DNA of 5,496 nucleotides from Candidatus Margulisiibacteriota bacterium (GTDB lineage: Bacteria > Margulisbacteria > WOR-1 > O2-12-FULL-45-9). Both the position numbers and the translations under genes were made by a program. Location of the stretch: positions 1 to 5,496 of the forward strand of contig JAHIZU010000203.1 of the NCBI GenBank assembly GCA_018814265.1. Reading direction: 5' to 3'. Shown here piece by piece: positions 1-5,011 of the stretch. Below the pieces are notes generated by a model that was not told where the DNA came from, searched no databases, and saw only the letters and a list, made by a program, of their open reading frames with translations. Numbering within the stretch: the stretch's first letter is position 1; each line of letters begins with the position of its first letter.

Positions 1-1
1 A

Positions 2-358
2 ATATTGCTTCGTGGGTTAAAAAAAGAGAATGTGGAAAGGGGCCAGGTGTTAGCCAAGCCCGGATCAATTACTCCTCACACTGATTTTGAAACAGAAGTT
101 TACGTCTTGACCAAAGAAGAAGGAGGCCGACATACACCTTTCTTCCCTGGCTACAAACCGCAGTTCTTTATCCGGACCACTGACGTGACTGGCGAGATCA
201 AGCTGCCGGATAAAGTAGAAATGGTCATGCCAGGCGACAACATCAATATGGGCGTTGAACTGATCGCCGACGTGGCGATCGAGGAAGGCCTGCGCTTCGC
301 TATCCGCGAAGGCGGCCGGACCGTCGGCGCCGGAGCCGTCTCTAAAATCACCGAGTAA
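2..358 (+). CDS. tuf: Elongation factor Tu, C-terminal part (5' end outside the window)
   Basis: This is the last 118 residues of EF-Tu, the GTPase that delivers aminoacyl-tRNA to the ribosome. The reading frame is open to the left edge, so the gene starts upstream; the TTG at 5-7 is an internal Leu codon of the conserved LLRG motif, not a start. The piece covers the end of domain II (LLRG, then [12 protein letters not shown]) and all of domain III, with conserved blocks [29 protein letters not shown] and [16 protein letters not shown]. The protein ends KITE-stop, the normal EF-Tu terminus. The alanine in the RFAIREGG block, whose change gives kirromycin resistance in other bacteria, is unchanged. 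It is the last gene of its transcript, since a strong terminator follows 26 bases after the stop. Identification is certain from family motifs. Whether this is one of two tuf copies cannot be told. Confidence 0.97.
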   Translation: MLLRGLKKENVERGQVLAKPGSITPHTDFETEVYVLTKEEGGRHTPFFPGYKPQFFIRTTDVTGEIKLPDKVEMVMPGDNINMGVELIADVAIEEGLRFAIREGGRTVGAGAVSKITE

Positions 359-383
359 TTAATTCTCTTTTAGCTGTATTTAC

Positions 384-415
384 AAGAAGTCCCGAGCATT
401 CGGGACTTCTTTGTT
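384..415 (+). terminator. Intrinsic terminator after tuf
   Basis: A perfect 12-bp inverted repeat (AAGAAGTCCCGA at 384-395, TCGGGACTTCTT at 400-411) closes a 4-nt GCAT loop and runs into a T-rich tail (TTCTTTGTT). This is a textbook Rho-independent terminator for the tuf transcript. The stem is nearly symmetrical (A-rich on the left, T-rich on the right), so it could also stop transcription coming from the other strand. Confidence 0.92.
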
Positions 416-416
416 A

Positions 417-422
417 TATAAT
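417..422 (+). promoter_or_regulatory. -10 box (TATAAT) of the vanW-lpx operon
   Basis: A perfect TATAAT lies 8 nt before the ATG at 431. The expected transcription start, 6-7 nt past the box, falls at about 428-430, so the message should begin at or next to the start codon. There is no recognisable -35 box: the place where it would lie (about 393-400) is inside the tuf terminator loop and stem. An overlapping alternative is TATATA at 415-420 preceded by TGT (an extended -10). No Shine-Dalgarno sequence precedes the ATG, which fits a leaderless mRNA. The box match is seen in the sequence; its function is inferred. Confidence 0.65.
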
Positions 423-430
423 TAAATCCT

Positions 431-1762
431 ATGAGGACGATGCTCAAAATACTCTGGGTTTTTGCCGTCGGCCTGCTGCTGGCAGCCACCTCGCTCGTTA
501 CCTATGATTATCTCCGGACACGAGATGCCTTTCCGCCCGGCACCCGCATTTCCGGCGTTGAGGTTTCACTGCTCAGCCAAGAGCAGGCTATAAATAAACT
601 TAAAAAACAATCCCTGGATAAGATTTTTGCGCCCTTCATAACCCTGGAGACTGACCAAAAAAAATTCTCTTTCCCGCCTGACAAGCTTGGCGTCTTCATT
701 CTTTATTCTGAGACCGTGGACAAGGCTTTTGCTTTAACTCACAAGGGCAACTATTTTGAACAGCTTAGGTCCCGGATCAGTGATGGCCAGATCAACAGCC
801 CGCTGATCCTTGGCATTGATGATGACCAGCTCATAGCGATCCTTGAGGCGTTAGCGGAAGAAATCCGTTCAACCCCCAAAGACGCCGCCATAACCTATTA
901 CGAAAAAACCGGCGGTTTCAACATTAAGTCGGATGACCCCGGCAGAACATTGAACCTCAAAAGAAGCATTGTCAGGTTTAAGGTTCGGCTGTATAACGGC
1001 GAAAAGGTTATTCCCTTGGTGATTGATTATTCCCGTCCTAAGGTCACAGAAAAAGAGCTGAGAGAACATCCGCCTGCTTACCAGCTGTCCGCTTACACCA
1101 CCTATTATGGTTCACACGATAATCCCAATCGTATTCATAATATAAAATTAGTCGCTTCTTGGCTCGACGGCACGCTGATGATGCCGGGAGATATTCTCTC
1201 GGTGGCCGATACTCTGGGCGAGGTTACAGAGGAGCGGGGTTTTAAAGAAGCCCTGGTTATTCTCGGTGGCGAATTAGTGCCTACTCTGGGCGGCGGCGCC
1301 TGTCAAATAGCCACCACTTTATTTAATGCGGCTTCGCTGGCCGATCTTAAGGTCTTGCAGCGGAGAAACCATTCTTTCTATTTTAATATTTATCCCCTGG
1401 GCCGGGACGCGGCTGTTTATCCAGGCCAGCTTGACTTTAAGTTTGAAAACAACACAAAATATCCTATTTTGATCAAGGCAGTGGCTAATAACAAGAAGCT
1501 TTCCTTCAGGATTTACGGTACACCCACGGGCAAAAAAGTCACGTTCAGCAAATTAGAAATTCTGAGTAAAACCCGGGGCGGGGAATACGAGCCAGTTTCT
1601 TTGAAGAAAGTAATTGCTCTTGATATCCCCTTTAAAACCTCTGTTATGCGCACAGTCTACGACAAGGATGGCCAAAAGATCTCTGAAGAAGAAATCACAA
1701 GCTCGTACAAACTGTACGGCGACAAAGATAATGTCCCGATCAGGAGGCCAGGAGAGGGTTGA
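431..1762 (+). CDS. VanW-family membrane-anchored envelope protein
   Basis: A 443-residue protein of the VanW/YoaR type. It begins with a short basic stretch and one hydrophobic segment (about residues 5-24), a signal anchor that would place the rest outside the cytoplasmic membrane. Residues about 70-205 resemble the putative peptidoglycan-binding domain that precedes VanW in such proteins. The VanW domain follows (about 217-355), with the hallmark LGGGACQ at 286-292, RRNHSFYF around His314 and a YPGQLDFKFEN stretch. The C-terminus contains RTVYDKDGQKISEEEI, common in VanW proteins. VanW is named from vancomycin-resistance clusters, but its reaction is unknown and most members have no link to resistance. 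The gene leads the lpx operon and overlaps lpxC by four bases (TTGA). The ATG at 431 is chosen for its position after the TATAAT; an in-frame ATG at 440 is possible and changes only three residues. Family call is strong; function is unknown. Confidence 0.88.
   Translation: MRTMLKILWVFAVGLLLAATSLVTYDYLRTRDAFPPGTRISGVEVSLLSQEQAINKLKKQSLDKIFAPFITLETDQKKFSFPPDKLGVFILYSETVDKAFALTHKGNYFEQLRSRISDGQINSPLILGIDDDQLIAILEALAEEIRSTPKDAAITYYEKTGGFNIKSDDPGRTLNLKRSIVRFKVRLYNGEKVIPLVIDYSRPKVTEKELREHPPAYQLSAYTTYYGSHDNPNRIHNIKLVASWLDGTLMMPGDILSVADTLGEVTEERGFKEALVILGGELVPTLGGGACQIATTLFNAASLADLKVLQRRNHSFYFNIYPLGRDAAVYPGQLDFKFENNTKYPILIKAVANNKKLSFRIYGTPTGKKVTFSKLEILSKTRGGEYEPVSLKKVIALDIPFKTSVMRTVYDKDGQKISEEEITSSYKLYGDKDNVPIRRPGEG
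1742..1754 (+). promoter_or_regulatory. Purine-rich ribosome binding region that sets the lpxC TTG start
   Basis: AGGAGG at 1742-1747 lies 11 nt before the TTG at 1759, and a second AGGAG at 1750-1754 lies 4 nt before it. Both are inside the end of the vanW coding sequence. They support the TTG start, which no nearby in-frame ATG could replace without losing the conserved LpxC N-terminus. Confidence 0.7.
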
Positions 1763-2547
1763 AACAAAAAACTATCAAATCTCCGTTTAAGCTCGCTGGA
1801 ATTGGCCTGCATACCGGCGAGCAAACTTCTCTGCAGGTCTCACCCGCCGCTCCCAACAGCGGCATAATATTTATCAAGGCAGGACGAAAGATCCCGGCCA
1901 AAGTTAACCAGGTAAAAGAAACCAAGCGAGGCACCTCCCTAGACGGCATTGCGGTAACCGAGCATCTTTTGGCCGCTATTTTTGCCCTAGGCATCGATAA
2001 TCTAGAAATTGAAATTAAGGGTGGCGAGCTCCCAGCCATGGACGGCAGCGCCCTGCCCTTTGTCGAAGCCTTGGAGAAAGCCGGCATAGCTGAACAAACT
2101 CTAAATAAAAATCACCTGACCGTGCAACAACCCCTCCGCTTAACCGCCGGGGAAGCTGCGCTGGAAGCCTTGCCCTACAATGGATTTAAGGTCGATTTTA
2201 TGGTAGACTTTCCAGGTATTGGCGAGCAACACTGCTCCTTTGAGTTGGAAAACGAGGCTTTTAAAAAGAGGATCGCGCCGGCCCGCACTTTTGGTTACAT
2301 CGAAGAGTACGAGTTGCTTAAGGAGCAGGGGCTGGCACGCGGAGCAAGCTTTGACAATGCTCTGGTGCTGGGCAAAGATGGCTATCTCAACCCACCCCGT
2401 TTCCCTGACGAGCTCGTCAGGCACAAGATCCTGGATCTGATCGGTGATCTGGCTCTGCTGGGTCAACCGCTCAAAGCCTGGATCAAGGCAAATAAATCGG
2501 GCCACCAGTTGAATATTGAACTAGTGAGGAGGCTAACGCAGAAATGA
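1759..2547 (+). CDS. lpxC: UDP-3-O-acyl-N-acetylglucosamine deacetylase (LpxC)
   Basis: LpxC is the zinc-dependent cytoplasmic enzyme that removes the acetyl group from UDP-3-O-acyl-GlcNAc, the first committed step of lipid A synthesis. At 262 residues it is shorter than the E. coli enzyme (305) but has both repeated domains. The N-terminal motif GIGLHTG (14-20) is intact. Zinc and catalytic residues can be placed: Glu68-His69 in TEHLLAA (E. coli E78/H79), His222 and Asp226 in RHKILDLIGDL (H238/D242), and His249 in SGHQLNIELVRRL (H265). Other family blocks are LPAMDGSALPFV and ARTFGY. It starts with TTG overlapping the vanW stop (TTGA) and ends overlapping the fabZ-lpxA start (ATGA), so it is the second gene of a coupled operon. 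All key residues are present, so it should be active. Confidence 0.97.
   Translation: MKQKTIKSPFKLAGIGLHTGEQTSLQVSPAAPNSGIIFIKAGRKIPAKVNQVKETKRGTSLDGIAVTEHLLAAIFALGIDNLEIEIKGGELPAMDGSALPFVEALEKAGIAEQTLNKNHLTVQQPLRLTAGEAALEALPYNGFKVDFMVDFPGIGEQHCSFELENEAFKKRIAPARTFGYIEEYELLKEQGLARGASFDNALVLGKDGYLNPPRFPDELVRHKILDLIGDLALLGQPLKAWIKANKSGHQLNIELVRRLTQK
2527..2532 (+). promoter_or_regulatory. Shine-Dalgarno AGGAGG for fabZ-lpxA
   Basis: AGGAGG lies 11 nt before the ATG at 2544, the same spacing as the upstream AGGAGG before lpxC. It favours 2544 over the in-frame ATG at 2553, which would be 20 nt away, although many FabZ proteins begin at the position matching the second ATG. Confidence 0.7.
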
Positions 2548-3824
2548 CAGTGATGGACATCAACGAAATAATGAAAGTGCTCCCGCATCGCTATCCCTTT
2601 ATTATGATTGACCGAGTGATCGAGCTGGAAGACGGCAAGCGGGCTGTCGCCATAAAGAACGTGACCATAAATGAGCCTTTTTTTCAGGGGCATTTCCCGA
2701 GCCTGCCGATCATGCCGGGAGTTCTGATCTGTGAAGCAATCGCCCAAACCGGTGTAATCATGGCCCTGCGTTCCGCAGGCAGCGAAGGCAAGATCGTTTA
2801 TTTCGCTGGCATTGACAATGTGAGGTTCCGACGACCAGTGGTGCCTGGCGACCAATTGCGCTTTGAGGTTGAAACCATCTGGGTTAGAGGCAATTTGGGC
2901 AAGATGCACGGCAAGGCCCTGGTTGACGGGGAACTGGCTTGTGAAGGCGATTTTACTTTCTCGCTGGTTGACCACGGCGCTGGCGGAGCCAAGATCCATC
3001 CAACAGCAGTTGTTCATCCCTCAGCTGAATTGGCCAAAGGCGTTGAGATTGGCGCGTATACGATTATCGGCCCGGAGGTCCAGATCGGTCAAGGCACCAA
3101 GATCGGCCCATACTGCAACATTAACCGCTGGACAACTATTGGCAAAGACAATGTCATCAACCAAGGCGTTTCCATTGCCGCGCCACCTCAGGACATCAAA
3201 TATAAGGGAGAAAAAGGCCAGGTAATTATTGGTGACAAAAACCTGATCCGCGAGTTTGTCACCATCCATCTCCCCTCGGGCGAAAACAACGCGACCATTA
3301 TTGGCAATGAAAACTTTATCATGGTCCATGCCCACATCCCGCATAATTGCAAGATCGGCAATCAGGTTGTGGTTGGCGGCTATGTTGGCCTGGCCGGCTA
3401 TGCGGAAATCGACGACCAGGCTATTATCGGCGGCCTGGCCGGCATCCACCAGTTTGTCAGGATCGGCCGGCTGGCCATGGTCGGCGCCCAATCCAAAGTC
3501 TTAAAGGACATTCCGCCTTTCATGATCGTCGACGGTAATCCCTCCCAGGTCCGAGGGGTGAACTCAATCGGTCTGCAGCGCCGCGGCGTTAGCAACGAAG
3601 CGACCGCTGAAATAAAAAAGGCGTTTAAGCTGATCTATGAGTCTGGCAACACAACCGCCAAAGCAGCAGAAGAAATAAAAAAACGGCTGCGGCCCCTGCC
3701 GGAAATAGACCTCCTGGTGAATTTCTTGGAAGAAGAAAGCAAGCGCGGCATTTCCAAGAAGACCGCGATTGAGGCGGAAGCAGACGAGCTGATCATTCCG
3801 GAAATACCGGAATTAGGTATATGA
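2544..3824 (+). CDS. Bifunctional FabZ-LpxA fusion: 3-hydroxyacyl-ACP dehydratase / UDP-GlcNAc acyltransferase
   Basis: One 426-residue reading frame holds two complete enzymes. Residues 1-142 are FabZ, which dehydrates 3-hydroxyacyl-ACP for fatty acid elongation: LPHRYPF at 13-19, catalytic His50 in GHFP and Glu64 in ICEAIAQTG, spaced as in E. coli (H54/E68). A short glycine-rich linker (about 143-149) leads to LpxA (150 onward), a left-handed beta-helix of hexapeptide repeats that moves a 3-hydroxyacyl chain from ACP to UDP-GlcNAc. LpxA landmarks are QDIKYKGE (the E. coli K76 region), catalytic His267 in HAHIPHNC (E. coli H125), His302 in IHQF (H160), NSIGLQRRG (R204 region) and a helical C-terminal domain. 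Differences from E. coli: Tyr286 for H144, Ala315 for the chain-length residue G173, one hexapeptide rung fewer near the N-terminus, and an extra acidic tail (about 405-426). No start codon occurs near the junction that could give a separate LpxA. It overlaps lpxC and lpxB by ATGA. Confidence 0.94.
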   Translation: MTVMDINEIMKVLPHRYPFIMIDRVIELEDGKRAVAIKNVTINEPFFQGHFPSLPIMPGVLICEAIAQTGVIMALRSAGSEGKIVYFAGIDNVRFRRPVVPGDQLRFEVETIWVRGNLGKMHGKALVDGELACEGDFTFSLVDHGAGGAKIHPTAVVHPSAELAKGVEIGAYTIIGPEVQIGQGTKIGPYCNINRWTTIGKDNVINQGVSIAAPPQDIKYKGEKGQVIIGDKNLIREFVTIHLPSGENNATIIGNENFIMVHAHIPHNCKIGNQVVVGGYVGLAGYAEIDDQAIIGGLAGIHQFVRIGRLAMVGAQSKVLKDIPPFMIVDGNPSQVRGVNSIGLQRRGVSNEATAEIKKAFKLIYESGNTTAKAAEEIKKRLRPLPEIDLLVNFLEEESKRGISKKTAIEAEADELIIPEIPELGI

Positions 3825-4963
3825 AAAAAATTATGGTTTCTGCCGGAGAGGTCTCCGGCGACGCTCACGGCAAGTATCTGGTCCGCGAGCTGAAAAAGCT
3901 TTTGCCAGACGCCTACTTCTTTGGCCTGGGCAGCGAAAATCTTCTGGCCGAAGGTGTTGACGTTAAGTTTGATATTACCAAGCGCGGCTCGATCGGCATT
4001 TTTGAGGCCCTGCCCAATGTTCTCCCAATTTATTTGACCTACCTAAAAATGGTTGCCCTGATGAAAAAAGAAAAGCCAGACCTGCTTTTACTTATTGACT
4101 CACAGGGGATCAACATGCCACTGGCCAAAGCCGCTAAAAAACTGGGCATTAAAACAGTTTATTATATTGCCCCGCAAGAATGGCTCTGGGGCACACCGCG
4201 CGGCGTAAAAAAGGTCGCCAGCACACTCGACCAGATCATTGCTATTTTTGAAAAAGAGAACGAGATCTACAAGCTTCACGGCGCTAATGTTGCTTATTCC
4301 GGCCACCCGCTGGTTGATATTGTCAAACCAACCTTGTCCAGGGATGAGGCCAGAAAGCAATTGTTAGGCGACGTGTCCGGCCCAGTTATTTCTATTTGCC
4401 CGGGCAGCCGCACCCAAGAGATCAAAGGGTTATTTCCCATCTTGTTAAAAGCCGGGAAGCTGATCCAGCAAGCAATTCCAGAAGCCAAGTTCGTAATTCC
4501 AGCAGCTTCCACTGATACGATCAAACAGATCTTTGGTTTGATCGAAGATTTTCGGCCTAAAGCTGTGGTGGGCCATACTTATGATATCCTGGCCGCCTCC
4601 GACCTGGCAATCTGCACTTCTGGAACAATCAACCTTGAAGCCTCAATCCTGGGAACTCCAAACATTATGGTATATAAACTAAATCCTTTGACCTATTTTC
4701 TTGGAAAATATGTTCTAAAGATCGGCGAAAAACTGCCCTACTTCAGCATGCCCAATCTCTTGCTAGAAGAAAAAGTCATTCCTGAGCTGGTTATGGAAGA
4801 GGCCAATCCCACTAGGATCGCGGAAGAAGCAGTAGCCATTCTTAGGGATGGCGCACGCCAGGAAAAAATGAAGGCTTCTTTTGAAAAACTGCAAAATACG
4901 CTTGGTTCACCCGGCGTTATCTCGCGCTGCGCAAAAAAAATAATTGAGTTTGCCTCGCTCTAG
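3821..4963 (+). CDS. lpxB: Lipid A disaccharide synthase (LpxB)
   Basis: LpxB is a peripheral inner-membrane glycosyltransferase (GT-B fold, family GT19) that joins UDP-2,3-diacylglucosamine to lipid X to form the lipid A disaccharide. At 380 residues it matches the E. coli length (382). Seen in order: N-terminal AGEVSGDAHG (8-17), LLLIDSQGIN around Asp93 (the usual motif is nearer IDxPxFN), YYIAPQEWLWG (114-124), SGHPLVD (160-166), PGSRTQEI (194-201), and SGTINLEASILGTP from Ser267, the donor-sugar binding loop. The APQEW form differs from the SPSVWAW of Proteobacteria. The ATG overlaps the fabZ-lpxA stop (ATGA); only a weak AGG at 3815-3817 could serve as ribosome binding site, so translation probably depends on coupling to the gene before it. 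It is the last gene of the operon. Identification is firm. Confidence 0.96.
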   Translation: MKKIMVSAGEVSGDAHGKYLVRELKKLLPDAYFFGLGSENLLAEGVDVKFDITKRGSIGIFEALPNVLPIYLTYLKMVALMKKEKPDLLLLIDSQGINMPLAKAAKKLGIKTVYYIAPQEWLWGTPRGVKKVASTLDQIIAIFEKENEIYKLHGANVAYSGHPLVDIVKPTLSRDEARKQLLGDVSGPVISICPGSRTQEIKGLFPILLKAGKLIQQAIPEAKFVIPAASTDTIKQIFGLIEDFRPKAVVGHTYDILAASDLAICTSGTINLEASILGTPNIMVYKLNPLTYFLGKYVLKIGEKLPYFSMPNLLLEEKVIPELVMEEANPTRIAEEAVAILRDGARQEKMKASFEKLQNTLGSPGVISRCAKKIIEFASL

Positions 4964-4972
4964 TTTTTTTGC
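4931..4972 (+). terminator. Possible weak terminator at the end of lpxB
   Basis: GCAAAAAAA at 4931-4939 (inside the last codons of lpxB) is complementary to TTTTTTTGC at 4964-4972, directly after the TAG stop. This gives an A-tract/T-tract arrangement around a 24-nt loop in which GAG (4946-4948) can pair with CTC (4958-4960). The T-run fits a terminator, but no strong GC stem supports it, so read-through into the next gene is plausible. Confidence 0.35.
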
Positions 4973-4992
4973 TTCCTCGTCCTAATAAAAGG

Positions 4993-5001
4993 TGATATAA
5001 T
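4993..5001 (+). promoter_or_regulatory. Extended -10 promoter (TGATATAAT) of the aminotransferase gene
   Basis: TGA followed by a perfect TATAAT (4996-5001) is an extended -10 element, which can work without a good -35 box; none is clear at the expected spacing. Ten bases separate it from the ATG at 5012, so the transcript should start about 5007-5009, leaving 3-5 nt or no leader. No Shine-Dalgarno sequence is present between the box and the ATG. This suggests a second transcription unit that is separate from, or adds to, the lpx operon transcript. Confidence 0.65.
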
Positions 5002-5011
5002 ATTTCTTGTT

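Noticed and set aside
440..442. Alternative ATG start for the VanW protein
   Set aside because: The GAGGA before it is only 2 nt away, too close to act as a ribosome binding site, and the ATG at 431 fits the predicted transcript start. The difference is three residues.
2968..2971. TTGA near the FabZ/LpxA junction, like the stop/start overlaps elsewhere in the operon
   Set aside because: Neither its TTG nor its TGA is in the frame of the fused protein, so as sequenced it does not separate the two enzymes. It would matter only if reads showed an indel here.
2463..3017. 184-codon open frame on the minus strand
   Set aside because: It lies fully opposite lpxC/fabZ-lpxA, whose motifs are unmistakable; no recognisable protein motif or ribosome binding site supports it. 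It is a by-product of coding-strand composition.
2863..3225. 120-codon + strand frame inside fabZ-lpxA, spanning the fusion junction
   Set aside because: Considered as evidence for a frameshift at the junction, but its translation has no FabZ or LpxA motifs, while the main frame is continuous through both domains.
3021..3491. 156-codon open frame on the minus strand, opposite LpxA
   Set aside because: Its repetitive composition mirrors the hexapeptide repeats on the + strand; no family likeness.
3036..3500. Short imperfect repeats in the DNA (GGC/ATC-rich units) looking like a repeat array
   Set aside because: They encode the left-handed beta-helix hexapeptides of LpxA; spacing and sequence are not those of a CRISPR or other DNA repeat array.
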